Assembly (NCBI GenBank): GCA_963971285.1
Contig: OZ020250.1
Location: 14,058,499-14,122,498 of the forward strand
Source of the DNA: Astropecten irregularis
Taxonomy: Eukaryota > Echinodermata > Asteroidea > Paxillosida > Astropectinidae
Direction: 5' to 3'
Length of the DNA stretch: 64,000 bases
The translations under genes were made by a program, and so were the position numbers. The notes under the pieces are model-generated. The model did not search any database. It saw nothing but the letters and a program-made list of their open reading frames with translations, and was not told the origin of the DNA. The number at the start of each line of letters is the position of its first letter. Position 1 is the stretch's first letter. Of the stretch, positions 43,501 through 46,386 are shown piece by piece.

Positions 43501-46386
43501 ATTTCAGGCAGAAACATTTTAACGGTATGTTTCTACAAGCACCATCTTTATACCCTGTAACTTGTTATAGGTAAATCTGTGAACATTTCTGTTTTGGTTT
43601 CTTACCAAAGTATGATACTACCTTTAACACAAAATCGAACAAATTAACAAATCCATTTGATAAAGTCGCAATTTGTTTTTATTCCACCCAGCCAAAAGAA
43701 GTGCTATACAATGTACTAAATGGAAGCTATTTCGCACAAATGCAAAATGAGATTGATGAATAAGTGGCAAATATCACAAAGTGTAATATTACAAGTAAAA
43801 TGCGTACATGTATGGCATATATTCAAAGCCCCATTATGTTGCTTACATGATGTACATGTATTACAGAGCTACATATAATTACAGAGCCTGGGCAATAGGC
43901 CCTATATATATATATGGCACACGTCTCCATATACATAATTTGGGATTTATAATTTGGGAGGCTAATCATCCTTACTGGCAGCTGGGGTGCTGAATTGCGA
44001 AGGATGCGACTTCAACGTGATCGAGTAGCAGGCTTTCATGGGCGCCCTTGGCTGCCAGCCACATCAACTCATATATGATCACGGAGTACAGCATGAGATC
44101 GAAAGTGTTTGATTTTTGTGGAGGGAGGAAAACCGGATCACCTGGAGAAAAACCCTCGTAGCATAGGAGAGAACCAACGCACAACTCTACTCACATATGA
44201 CCCAAGCCGGGATTGAACCCGGGCCACATTGGTGAGAGGCGAGTGCCTAACGCACTTGCCACCTATGCCCCCTTAATACATGTAGTGCAATTTGTCATCA
44301 TCAATTCTATGCATGGTTTCAGCCAGAAGGGCTAACTGGCTCAATGTCTTTGGGACACCATTAGGCCTATAGATAATGTTTCCTGTTTTCGACAATTGAC
44401 ATAATGTACAGGGGAAGAAAACTCATGGGCCCAAACCCAAGCTACTCTCTCATTTCTATGGTACAATGGCTAATATAGGGTAGGTTGTGTACATTAAAAT
44501 GTGTTTTTAGTAAAAACACTGTAGCCACGGTACGTAGTGTCCAATCTTGGTTTGATTGGCTGGGTAAATAAATACCCCATAATATAAATCTAATAACAAT
44601 AATAATGATACATGAGCTCTCCAGCCCTAACATTGGAGGTCTCCCTTTACAGTCAGCACATACTGCATATGTACAGTTGGTAGAGTGCATGTTGTACGGT
44701 ATTCAGGAGGTCGCCGGTTCTAATCCCGCTCCAGTCATTTTTTCTTTGTTCACCTTTCAATGATTTAAAATTTTCAGTTTCCCTTGCGGTTATTTGATGA
44801 TTATGATTTTGTTCAGGCTTTTTTTTTGGGGGGGTGGGGGGGTAGGGGGATATTTATGATAAAATCATAAATTTATAAACTAAAATTTTAATCAAAATTG
44901 GGGTCCATGTGTCTTGGAAAACATGATATACAGTCAGTGTTAATTGTACGGGACCTAAGTAACAACACAGTAAGAATAGTGTTATTGTGTACAACTCCCC
45001 ATACCATACACTTTCTACAGGACTGTCAATGAACATGTTGTGGCGTCAAGACCGAGGGAAGGCATGTAAATCAGTATTCATGTAGATTATCTTATTTATG
45101 ATCTAGAAGGAAAAAAAGGATACTGTACAAAACTGCAAATAATACTGTAGGCCTAGATGTACATGTAGGCCTACACTTTCCAGAAGGGTTCCTGCAGTGC
45201 TTTTTTCACTCAGGTTATTTTATTGCCTCCATACCGAGAATTGACAGATAATGAATGGCAAGTCTTATTTTGCTTTCAAACTAGCATTTTTTGGCCTACA
45301 AAATATACACTGCCTAAGAAAATTGCATTTACATTGAAAATTGAAATCATGCACAAACCATGCACAAACCGTCTGTCGTCGAGAATTGTTTTCCAAATAT
45401 TTTTGTCAAGAAGCAGAAATCGTGTTCTGTACGACTTTCATTGTTGAGTCCTAGTTTTTCCCCAGACAATAATCCTTCTTTGAAGTACTGTATACTAAGA
45501 TTAAACAATTCTGGCAGCTTTTTGTCTTAACAATAATGCATTGTTTTCATCGGCTCAAAGGTCGGTGAGTTGGAATGATGTCACTCCGCGCTGATCTATA
45601 AAAGGATTTTAGAGACTCAAGAACATTTTGTTCACAAATCTCATTTTGCCGCAACAACATGTATAGAAGCTGTATTTAAGAACTGAAAATACATGTAATC
45701 GTTTTGGACTGAACCAAATCCACATTATTATCAAAAAAAGGTAACGGTTTACAAGCAGGTCCGATACCTATAAAGGGAATAAAACAACTTTTTATAAAGA
45801 AACTTACCTAAATATACGTTCGTGGTTTCTCTTCAATACAATTAACAAGGTTAAATTTGTGGAAAAAGGGCAGGGCTTTGATTTTTGAGGGAAATTATGG
45901 GGTAAAAACGGTAATGAACGCACGTAACGGCCACAGACGCGCAGACGAGAATATGGTCTTGTGTCTGCTCTCATTGTGTAGACTTTCAATACGTTGGTTG
46001 TAGGTATCACTTGACTAGACAGACCAGACAAATTGGCCGACGGGCTGTTTTGAAGTTTGCAACAAACAGGTAAGAAAATTGTATTTTTTACTCTGAAATG
46101 TTGCACAAAATTCTTCTATCTAGGGATTTAAGGACTCGGGAACATTTGCTGAAATATCATTTTTGAACAGTAGAAACTATTAAGTTGTTTTTATTCCCTT
46201 TATAGGTATCGGACCTGCTTGTAAACCGTTACCAAAAAAACAACCCCAAAACCCAACAATTTAAATCTCTTAAAGTTTTATAATAAAAAAGAAAGTGGTG
46301 ATTTGCTTACCTGGGTCATCCGCTGCACCTGAGTGCGACCAGACGATCAAAATACCGGTAAAAATTGCAAACGAAACGGACCGCAT
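567..46386 (-). CDS. Unnamed secreted protein with repeated four-exon cysteine module; signal-peptide exon plus six exons, 3' end outside window
   Basis: I did not recognise the family. Seven exons were built from splice sites: 46386-46311 (signal), 14145-13979 (A), 4335-4197 (B), 3324-3236 (C), 3067-2968 (D), 1537-1407 (A') and 699-567 (B'). All have GT-AG borders and the phases run 1,0,1,0,1,0,1 without conflict; 835 nt code about 278 residues before the left edge. Module A ends in a four-cysteine motif, NCTQDADCTGFGC. A' has TCSKHDDCKGFSC, so the C-x5-C-x4-C spacing is identical. B has LHPCEDPP and B' has LDSCSDP at the same place, and both end just before a phase-1 donor. C is a short beta-like stretch and D a proline-rich linker with one cysteine (TPDCPTTSPG). 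That gives six cysteines per module, suggesting three disulfides in an extracellular domain. Exons A to B' are well supported as one gene; the link to the signal exon across 32 kb rests on phase and orientation. Confidence 0.72.
902..1108. mobile_element. Inverted-repeat element (gggcccaatttcatgg ends)
   Basis: gggcccaatttcatggaatc at the left is mirrored by ttccatgaaattgggccc at the right, with further inverted cgttacc/ggtaacg. About 207 bp; it explains the 84-aa ORF at 831-1085. Confidence 0.82.
1583..1726. mobile_element. 144-bp inverted-repeat element (aatgggagactttggagaac)
   Basis: The ends mirror each other over about 35 bp. The core is rich in CpG and cgcgcatg. A related copy lies at 53887-54235. 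Confidence 0.87.
1880..2010. mobile_element. MITE family 1 fragment
   Basis: One arm only (gcataccaaaacagaaatct through gaaatgctgtattt), without ends. Confidence 0.65.
2534..2823. mobile_element. Inverted-repeat element (aagatagcctactc ends)
   Basis: Short 14-bp ends are mirrored at 2809-2823, with inner partial symmetry (ccaaaatcacac / gtgtgattctgg). About 290 bp. Confidence 0.55.
2968..4335 (-). CDS. Module exons B, C and D of the modular secreted protein
   Basis: B (4335-4197) encodes VKLRVKLHPCEDPPQMGLLV and ends HGDTFDIP. C (3324-3236) encodes GFVTLDVAIGVEFEKVQGGF. D (3067-2968) encodes FEGDLLSPAPIPLLPP and TPDCPTTSP, a linker to the next module. The acceptors of B and C have clear pyrimidine tracts. 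An inverted-repeat transposon (3625-4133) sits in the intron between B and C. Confidence 0.78.
3625..4133. mobile_element. 509-bp inverted-repeat element with 6-bp target duplication
   Basis: The left end caaagacataaataacc-atag and right end ctatgggttatttatgtctg are inverted. TCCAAC flanks both sides (3619-3624 and 4134-4139). It sits in the intron between module exons B and C, beside a SINE-like fragment (about 3530-3620). Confidence 0.85.
4437..4676. mobile_element. MITE family 1, deleted copy
   Basis: The ends match the family (aaaggta-tatcatactttgg and the rc of its right end), with the inner half deleted. The family has about 350-bp copies, near-symmetric ends, an inner tttgatctttt-aaaagatcaaaa palindrome and no coding capacity. 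Confidence 0.8.
4677..5125. other. Intron sequence, nothing recognised
   Basis: AT-rich, within the intron above module exon B. Only a few acatgt-like words; no ORF worth calling. Confidence 0.6.
5126..5483. mobile_element. MITE family 1, full-length copy
   Basis: It begins ttaaaggtaacatcatactt and ends aaagtatgatactaccttt. Terminal inverted repeats are about 20 bp and the two subterminal arms are characteristic (cagattcatgggcaaaaat on one side, gtgaagatttctgtttcggt type on the other). Confidence 0.88.
5856..5920. repeat. Dispersed repeat with tcctgctaggatcgaaa, copy 2
   Basis: Contains catcctgctaggatcgaaac and taactccaagcattt. Confidence 0.65.
6125..6440 (+). mobile_element. tRNA-derived SINE family S, plus-strand copy
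   Basis: A tRNA-like part (6285-6360) has an A box (tagctcagttggtaagagc) and a B-box-like ggtcgaatcc. It is followed by a tail (ggttcactttcc, cagtcagtttcccttg-ggttatttg) shared by all copies. A common leader precedes it (atcccccatgtaccatt, cttctgactgccaaacaaac). The cloverleaf is not intact. Confidence 0.8.
6441..8012. other. Intronic sequence, nothing coding seen
   Basis: Between module exons A and B. gtgcggac recurs at 6910-7240 in both orientations, suggesting an old degenerate element. No splice-bounded exon was found. Confidence 0.5.
8018..8192. mobile_element. 175-bp inverted-repeat element with target duplication CATAA
   Basis: Ends are gctgcgttcgagcg and cgctcgaacgcagc. The interior has repeated gagtatactc palindromes. 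CATAA flanks it at 8013-8017 and 8193-8197. Confidence 0.9.
8755..9045. repeat. Dispersed repeat R8, copy 1
   Basis: It shares gaccgcatgattg, ccgtgaaggattcgg, tttctgctatccag and atgaaacaacatct-taagaa with 33056-33320. Confidence 0.8.
9046..9751. other. Intronic sequence with a 13-G run
   Basis: The G run at about 9358-9371 is the only notable feature; no exon seen. Confidence 0.5.
9752..10063. mobile_element. 312-bp inverted-repeat element (ttgggccca...tttgaaaagcc arms)
   Basis: The arms are about 60 bp. The left has ccattgaaaagccaggccag and the right ctggccaggcttttcaa-like sequence in inverse, bounded by actctaaaggagag / ctctccctttagtct. It includes a ggccaggcca run. Confidence 0.8.
10064..10984. 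other. Intronic sequence, nothing recognised
   Basis: A polyA run borders the 9752 element. A short open stretch on the minus strand near 10300-10370 has a possible acceptor, but no matching donor phase or family. Confidence 0.5.
10985..11117. repeat. Dispersed repeat with tcctgctaagatc, copy 3, interrupted
   Basis: It matches the other copies up to the hAT-like element at 11118 and resumes after it (actccaagcattgcc, 11541-11560). Confidence 0.65.
11118..11534. mobile_element. 417-bp hAT-like non-autonomous element nested in a dispersed repeat
   Basis: The ends agtgttgtgc and gcacagcact are inverted. A direct repeat of 8-9 bp (ctccttact at 11109-11117 and 11535-11543) flanks it, the length expected for hAT. 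It interrupts the repeat described at 10985-11117. The 95-aa ORF inside matches no transposase that I recognise. Confidence 0.72.
12086..12354. mobile_element. Long hairpin element, arms of about 95 bp
   Basis: The arms 12086-12172 and 12263-12354 are near-perfect inverted copies (tcctaagaggagttatgtct, cattttgcaagctgtccatg), with a loop of about 90 bp. No coding capacity is seen. Confidence 0.87.
13247..13521 (-). mobile_element. SINE family S, minus-strand copy
   Basis: It reads gggattcgaaccttcaaccc and taaatgagctatccag in plus orientation, i.e. B and A boxes on the minus strand, with the family leader up to 13521. Confidence 0.82.
13713..13790 (+). repeat. SINE-like 3' tail
   Basis: An (aat)n run, then gatttatagtgtgccttttc and caaaggcgcattacaa, resembles the 3' tail of the 61490 SINE and of L2-mobilised SINEs in general. 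It lies in the intron below module exon A. Confidence 0.5.
13979..14145 (-). CDS. Module A exon (cysteine-rich) of the modular secreted protein
   Basis: The acceptor is cttgcag and the donor gtacgt. The exon encodes 55 residues including PECDSFAQAIQTIQ and the motif NCTQDADCTGFGC. It runs from phase 1 to phase 0, exactly as its paralogous exon at 1537-1407. Codons are more GC-rich than the flanks, which supports real coding sequence. Confidence 0.75.
14146..14884. other. Intron 1 of the modular gene, nothing recognised
   Basis: AT-rich with a C run near 14517-14528. Confidence 0.5.
14885..15076. mobile_element. MITE family 1, one half only
   Basis: Only the half from the inner palindrome (atcttttgaagat) to the right end (accttta) is present; the left half is missing. 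Confidence 0.7.
15630..15960. repeat. Cluster of TGACGTCA palindromes in repeat-like sequence
   Basis: TGACGTCAT appears as close pairs (tgacgtcatcatgacgtcat) near 15770 and 15940, with one site near 15638. It is the CRE consensus, but the repeating spacing and surrounding family-like sequence suggest a transposon-borne tract. A second small duplication (gagaacgta and taaagtgcgccctc) follows at 16150-16320. Confidence 0.6.
16541..17200. repeat. Three tandem copies of a 219-220-bp unit
   Basis: Units start at 16541, 16760 and 16980 (tttctttttggtttgcatca) and end with catggctgggaagaactgca. Identity is high. The 88- and 92-aa ORFs over it are by-products, since the period is not a multiple of three. 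Confidence 0.93.
17263..17900. repeat. Two tandem 171-bp units plus a partial third
   Basis: Units start at 17263 and 17434 (cttcttaaaattttagac). A third partial copy (about 17768-17900) follows after a spacer and repeats caccatgggaaatcttggtt. Confidence 0.88.
17980..18158. mobile_element. Fragment of the MITE family 1 variant
   Basis: It shares agatgtcc-attgag, gatcagacaaag-acgagtgctgt and the terminal tttacctttta with 59985-60087. Confidence 0.6.
18200..19270. repeat. 75-bp minisatellite, about 14 copies
   Basis: Each unit contains gaagaatggtcatg, ttgacatgtccctgctgag and tatcagtcactatcc. One unit near 18570 is two bases short. Since 75 is a multiple of three, the minus strand stays open as a 25-residue repeat (HDHSSL-GQFVI-IVTDTLS). 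Degenerate units continue at 19590-19650. Confidence 0.95.
19370..19470. repeat. Dispersed repeat, inverted copy 4
   Basis: Reads aaatgcttggagtcgggagg and ttttgatcctagcaga, the inverse of the other copies. It shares tgctcatcagccaaaat with copy 3 and splits the 75-bp minisatellite from its degenerate continuation. Confidence 0.65.
20012..20375. repeat. AT-rich subterminal repeats at the 3' side of the Helentron
   Basis: Three related segments start near 20012, 20153 and 20330, each with a tgataya-aacac-like core. The first two continue with ttcaatt-atgttcaa. The third overlaps the end of the endonuclease frame. They probably belong to the element's 3' subterminal region. Confidence 0.5.
20337..20888 (-). 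pseudogene. Helentron endonuclease (EEP-type) tail, separated by an in-frame TGA
   Basis: The frame of the helicase protein continues past the TGA (20889-20891) without a shift for 183 codons to a stop at 20337. It contains GGVAVYGRR, YRPAS, the EEP motif GDFNED, and TLIDHVYV, all typical of apurinic-like endonuclease domains fused to Helentron helicases. The last motif reads YYSYHEVV, with tyrosine where EEP enzymes usually have aspartate before the histidine. The TGA falls where tryptophan (TGG) commonly follows LTET, so a single-base nonsense change is likely. Confidence 0.78.
20889..27851 (-). CDS. Helentron Rep/helicase polyprotein with protease-like, OTU, HUH/Y2 Rep and PIF1 helicase domains
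   Basis: The 2320 residues run in this order. Residues 1-130 form the end of a protease-like fold with FDSHSRN as possible Asp/His residues. An OTU cysteine protease spans about 262-390, with GDGNC (Cys272) and VVHYD (His385). A basic coiled coil with 19-residue repeats (KYLEDSIHRQRKVNSE type) covers about 540-720. A cysteine-rich zinc-binding segment follows (YVCAVCCKLL, WICYTCHRKLL), then a DUF6570-like region at about 870-985. The Helitron Rep has its HUH motif in RGSPHTHCLFW (about 1289-1293) and tyrosines in DAYACAAYVVSYMSK. The PIF1 helicase has GGTGTGKSH near 1850, IIDEISMV and GDFYQLPPV, ending with YVALSRV. The C-terminus (HNIQGLQEHF, ICLTET) begins the endonuclease and is cut by TGA. 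The Rep nicks and joins DNA and the helicase unwinds it during rolling-circle transposition. The Met at 27851 is probably not the native start. Confidence 0.9.
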   Translation of the reverse strand: MNCMVFLSHSSTVENEYLLISELPEEIDVFSQHFCVLFNESVSGTFGENTNLSEFNMISLNNALQQTLHKYKACFICFHMNTFSVIAQDGLYYIFDSHSRNHNGRQDCYGRSFLKRVASWQGVYMYCIELGNSINVSDSEQFEITGVSVQINNELNVCNHELKDNSESVCTECNVKDVESECLHEISKSNEVQENDDVHVISSSKSGDDVEIVEVIEPAKLRFMLLSNDSKNQLCQKFGLRRVSLDVDESARRCDNMGSPDRIKRIKGDGNCFFRAISCAISGTEENHMHVRTIVINHLLKNAGKFNCFVREGFSIVEDYVVRQRLFHSGTWATEVEIIAMADMLGVDIYTYSDASRWYVISRSFTNTDRLSDCGIYLYHRNVVHYDLVMNVHELVPSNPIDSNENYCNRDLMSESTCTRDPVSNVHVSQCDDRKEDKPKHSQVKRKRRTRVNVYLKRKLDREKARERYNKRNAKVVEKISACKERQNYAKRQKYADCMDIRKNILEYEKKKYSENCEKKKKLLKLKYQQNALYKEIKVKKSMKKYHDDSAHRERKVNREQIKYHEDSVQRQRKINREKRKYHEDSIHRQRKINSENRKYLEDSIHRQRKVNSENRKYLEDSIHRQRKVNSEKRKYLEDSIHRGKKVNREKRKYLEDSIHRQRKVNSENRKYHEDSIHREEKINRTKAKYNTDAAYRQKQINRAKKTYHSNQVYRNVVINSIKKKYWSNHVYRVNFIKNLKYKYRHDANYRKKIKQRNLRQKKKRNQQARKMRNVITNWKKEVSSGPEYVCAVCCKLLFKKQVIKCNKDKYSNISCISEKYLHTCICTKDCGNECLVSKSSRSRLWICYTCHRKLLQKKVPEEACTNNLQVIDIPQELDCLNILEEHLIAINVPFMKLIALPKGKQNAVHGPVVCVPSNITDTVTALPRCRNENQLIRIKLKRKLSYKGYYQYQFVTREHVENALTYLKENNVWYKDIEINSDWNDPLLDDVNDEEHEDEMAHESDEAIVSDEETDEDRLCGIPLDTCLQPIDIGQEVLDQYFDDILCVAPCEGNNPVRVLMEEGNEAKCFPALFPAGSPIFDDNRDGKLTRLRYFHNRLMNADNRFAKCTQYIFYAQYLSEIEKVMSGVSIAMRQSSGKMHYGQSVNSSMIKNRDELNDNLQSDSGNRFMKPIRGTTSYWQSTQRDVMAMIRQLGIPTWFCSFSAADMRWPEVINTILRQQGDFRNIDELDWNDKCTVLRSNPVTVARMFEHRFHTFLKDVIMSSAAPIGRVKDYFYRVEFQQRGSPHTHCLFWIENALKFEEDDDADVIKFIDSYISCKLPTEEEDEELNEIISHVQQHSRKHTKSCKKKGTECRFNFPRPPSNRTFIASHDPADECNDKDSEDDGYNHEESTSISNDEKKRTAAKELLQSVWNAIQDENNQHMPTSELFQSINITQTDFEKANDVLSRKSTIILKREPQDVWVNLYNPDLIRAWNANMDIQYITDAYACAAYVVSYMSKSERELGQLLAHAQNEAKKGNLDARQSMKEIGCVYLHNRELSAQEAVFRVCGLRLKEGSRKVEFIPVGENPVRMSLPLSVIQNKCEDDDDIFMTSRVDRYKARPDFDEFYDMCLANFCSKYRIIYNGGMSNKSRKSPVYALKHGLGHIQKRTRTEPAVIRYPRFSVTKYPEKYYHSILQLFLPYRVDAQLKPPRFDNYEQFNRNGSVCVNNQVKSVSVVVESNRSKYEKNAEALEAAKQYVEKHGMQEDAWAMISPISEQERLECEAEHEPVLPEDDDLDIPDLQSDKKDKVCNIEPHSVKISKQDALNLLRSLNAQQREVFNKIRDWCLQKVQGKNPEPFHVFITGGTGTGKSHLVKSIHYEATRLFTRMVNNPDNASVMITAPTGVAAFNINGSTIHSALSIPTDARLPYQPLGEEKLNTLRNELQDLQIVIIDEISMVDHKMLCYIHGRLRQIKQTRDLKPFGKVSILAVGDFYQLPPVKGKSLYQRDIAVDLWNDCFKKVELREIMRQKDDMQFAETLNRIRVRAKQDKLLDEDVAMLQSRETGEEWDDALHIFPCNKQVDEYNQKILFAKCSDYFCILANDFQRDSHNKTSLKKIPKKSMHTTLPESLWLGTGARVLLTKNIDVSDGLVNGVLGTVCEIILSHDESTPEYIHIAFVSKSVGSKVKRKSATNDGYIRIQREEEYISKQWIRRQFPLTLAWACTVHKVQGVTTDRAVVSLERTFSAGQAYVALSRVTSLNGLVIEGFNEKFLYCNKTVKDSLSNMMEFIEDFNVRTLPPKGTVIMMHNIQGLQEHFQDLECNIDMTTSDFICLTET
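25685..26230 (-). repeat. 57-bp coding repeat array in the Helentron polyprotein
   Basis: About nine tandem 57-bp units encode a 19-residue charged helical repeat (KYxEDSxHRxRKxNxE). All units are multiples of three and keep the frame open. Several are nearly identical, which indicates recent unit amplification. Confidence 0.85.
27823..29589 (-). CDS. Helentron ORF1: PHD-finger protein ending in a cysteine-protease-like start
   Basis: I place the start at the Met at 29589 (MRTNITKHENQ), just after the minisatellite. The frame stays open upstream to 29757 only because the repeat happens to be open, adding NPGVCQV repeats. The protein has a lysine/arginine-rich helical first half. A C4HC3 PHD-type zinc finger follows (CWICNEM, CYCGLWYHVDCMG, WICCKC; genomic about 28765-28600), then a polar serine/lysine-rich stretch with two TLRNRKK-like motifs. 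The tail (HQGDFRFRN, then TGKQCVANSLCAIMYS) resembles the catalytic-cysteine segment of a papain-like protease domain. Its partner segment opens the next ORF in another frame. The stop at 27823 therefore looks like the result of a frameshift rather than a true C-terminus. DNA or chromatin targeting by the PHD finger is inference. Confidence 0.75.
   Translation of the reverse strand: MRTNITKHENQMRTMKNEQIMKTNEVENMMMTKDSVVCKMHEMKTDIIDLCGISCQTSSKAKVINGNHVMKCYLLQIVRPKKLQLKKLQKEYERKIQHDRQNKVSNLKQERKKRLSRSSNLHGVQWLKKYGWTKHSGGGCVLNSVEEIYERKGRKRPSRRYKKKVRKQVFRQTHNIRKGGMVIESRMTKKDRKAYKDEQTHIWKHTNGSISTVFKKMKFLKDKANEMRKRQRCIHKMSKQVSDKRIKQMEEQDKSGSKCAGKVDIEDRNSNANVDGQCWICNEMIKPWDFKLQCYCGLWYHVDCMGVTSCIGNHVLLNKSIVWICCKCRGSNYCKYLYDCSDISADLTVFDVMFTSSEEDVDEQTEDNFDSRAMNINVEGIYACGNKKQTIPEQSGGYTLRNRKKSESDKGKQDAEGVSLTDGNEKSNDGKTCKSHGKSKQCSKSDQGESCRVKQNTKYTLKSRKRSVSPHSNKNGDDKMPKVTSNVSINSTKYINIQQDIKKPQNMQSDTYEDSGNSGVVSASDNMIVQGSFHQGDFRFRNNTGKQCVANSLCAIMYSRMKKLDKWCSNEMDFVLNTGNELYGFFIT
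29590..30020. repeat. Palindromic 16-bp minisatellite (CCTGGCACACCCCAGG)
   Basis: I count eighteen near-identical 16-mers with complementary CCTGG/CCAGG ends, as singles, pairs or triples joined by TA, and separated by AT-rich spacers such as atttttcttgttatta. The last three units (toward 30020) are diverged. Every frame stays open over long stretches, producing false ORFs on both strands. It sits at the 5' head of the Helentron coding region; tandem repeats are common near the ends of this transposon group. Confidence 0.9.
30178..30283. mobile_element. MITE family 1 fragment: two left ends fused as a hairpin
   Basis: The left arm (30178-30243) is followed directly by an inverted copy of its own inner part (30244-30283). 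This gives a near-perfect hairpin centred at about 30244 over catgggcaaa-tatcaagga. Confidence 0.75.
30286..30780. mobile_element. 495-bp inverted-repeat element (aaacagtggtgtgc ends)
   Basis: About 50-bp arms: aacagtggtgtgctaaaattg and gattgcgta on the left, mirrored by tacgcaatcacaacacgtac and accactgttt on the right. It directly abuts the fused MITE fragment at 30178-30283. Confidence 0.88.
30790..32500. other. Non-coding AT-rich sequence beyond the Helentron
   Basis: A short inverted motif near 31525-31610 (aagcatggaggaaggaaa and ttccttcttcatggttt) recurs in part at 58825. No gene seen. Confidence 0.5.
30820..30850. repeat. acatgt microsatellite
   Basis: Five near-perfect copies of a self-complementary acatgt hexamer. 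Confidence 0.8.
32501..32660. repeat. 80-bp tandem duplication
   Basis: Two units start with gacagtcgggtttccgctcc at 32501 and 32581 and differ at a few bases. Each contains an inverted pair, gtttccgc / gcggaaac. Confidence 0.92.
33056..33320. repeat. Dispersed repeat R8, copy 2
   Basis: Second copy of the 8755-9045 repeat in the same orientation. No ORF is conserved between them, so it is not obviously coding. Confidence 0.8.
33885..34400 (-). mobile_element. Two SINE family S copies in tandem orientation
   Basis: Copies at 33885-34135 and 34165-34400 both lie on the minus strand. Both keep the tRNA-like part (gggattc-aaccag-gacctcc, caactgagc) and leader; the second begins with the shared tail (ataaccacgagggaaactga). 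Confidence 0.83.
35058..35403. mobile_element. MITE family 1, full-length copy (reverse orientation)
   Basis: Ends read ttaaagctacgatcatactt and tatgatac-attaccttta. The inner palindrome gatcttttaaagatc is intact. Confidence 0.85.
35745..35970. mobile_element. Hairpin element with arms reading atgtggat-ggtt
   Basis: Left arm atgtggattggttggtggaa and right arm tctgcaaaccgatccacata are inverted. Single arms occur at 12430-12500 and 37888-37965. Confidence 0.75.
36020..36835 (+). mobile_element. SINE family S copy split by an inverted-repeat element
   Basis: The leader and A-box side end at 36227. The B-box side resumes at about 36723 (attccggaggtcattggttt) and runs into the normal tail (cccagtcagtttctcttgtg). 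The 36228-36722 element lies between. Confidence 0.8.
36228..36722. mobile_element. 495-bp inverted-repeat element nested in a SINE
   Basis: The ends are tggggctgtccataaagtac and the matching inverse gtactttatggacggcccca. Inside are further inverted gtacgca/tgcgtac tracts next to C-rich runs. No coding capacity is seen. Its target is known from intact SINE copies. Confidence 0.85.
37707..38069 (+). pseudogene. Non-LTR retrotransposon (LINE) reverse transcriptase C-terminal remnant, frameshifted
   Basis: The first frame reads LEWESLERRRQIQSITFVYK followed by VVHGF and PTPCHTTSRR, the conserved end of jockey/CR1-like reverse transcriptases. The continuation, RIDAFRYSLMPRAIPLWNSI, is in another frame near 37990-38065. 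Between them lies about 75 bp (37888-37965) that also occurs at 12430-12500 and in a hairpin at 35745-35970, so a small repeat appears to have inserted. No other LINE domain is seen nearby. Confidence 0.7.
38910..39070 (-). mobile_element. SINE family S, minus-strand copy (leader truncated)
   Basis: It contains gggattcgaaccggcgacct and accaactgagccatatccag, then the family leader to gaagcaatgaaaca. Confidence 0.82.
39488..39877. mobile_element. 390-bp inverted-repeat element flanked by TATA
   Basis: Left agcccctctcacaaccggcc is mirrored by ggcccggtgtgaaacgggct. The next inner parts, agttgcgtagtgttgcgt and acgcaacactacgcaact, are also inverted. TATA stands on both sides. The inside is rich in gcgta words. 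Confidence 0.87.
41381..41685. mobile_element. MITE family 1, copy inside duplicated block A
   Basis: The left end is worn (taaaggtaatggtttttgtc) and the right end intact. It is shared by position with the copy at 43314, so it was present before the block duplicated. Confidence 0.82.
42232..42470. mobile_element. SINE family S, rearranged copy in duplicated block A
   Basis: A minus-strand A-box half (42238-42265) is followed after the leader by a plus-strand tRNA-like half with gttggtagagtgcctg, ggttcgaatcc and the tail. The head-to-head arrangement is also in block B, so it predates the duplication. Confidence 0.72.
43314..43626. mobile_element. MITE family 1, copy inside duplicated block B
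   Basis: It has the same worn left end as the 41381 copy and differs mainly by small indels, as expected for a paralogous duplicate rather than an independent insertion. Confidence 0.82.
43937..44275 (-). mobile_element. 339-bp tRNA-derived SINE with target-site duplication ATACAT
   Basis: On the minus strand the head reads ggtggcaagtgcgttaggc and the B box cccgggttcaatcccggc, followed by a body with cgagggtttttctcc and ggttttcctccctcc. It is flanked by ATACAT at 43931-43936 and 44276-44281. The empty site, with a single ATACAT, is present in block A near 41901. The structure is complete. Confidence 0.92.
44612..44810. mobile_element. SINE family S, rearranged copy in duplicated block B
   Basis: Counterpart of 42232-42470 with a shortened left half (ctctccagccctaacattgg) and a preserved plus-strand half (gttggtagagtgcat, ggttctaatcccgctccag). 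Confidence 0.72.
44900..45739. other. Non-coding sequence between the duplication and the 45740 element
   Basis: No ORF above 80 codons and no recognisable exon. Confidence 0.5.
45740..46233. mobile_element. 494-bp element with 50-bp perfect-looking terminal inverted repeats
   Basis: ggtaacggtttacaagcagg and tccgatacctataaagg at the left are mirrored at the right end. Seven A residues flank each side. It lies 78 bp below the donor of the signal-peptide exon. Confidence 0.92.
46311..46386 (-). CDS. Signal-peptide first exon of the modular secreted protein
   Basis: ATG at 46386-46384 opens 25 codons: a short basic start, a hydrophobic core (FAIFTGILIVW), then SHSGAADDP, a credible signal peptide with cleavage near the alanines. 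It ends in phase 1 at a strong donor (gtaagc). The next minus-strand exon found with a phase-1 acceptor is module A at 14145, and the joined codon is glycine. An unseen exon between them, or a different partner gene, cannot be excluded. Upstream I see only a weak AT-rich stretch as promoter. Confidence 0.65.

Larger units (their letters stand above)
40588..44895. repeat. Tandem duplication: block A 40588-42518, block B 42519-about 44895
   Basis: Both blocks begin ggtcaaaattaagcactcac and run through the same order: tatttcgcgtctgccaatga, a MITE, gcctgggcaataggccc, a rearranged SINE and a G-rich end. The offset is 1931 bp. Block B is longer because of the SINE at 43937-44275. No coding sequence was recognised. 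Confidence 0.93.
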
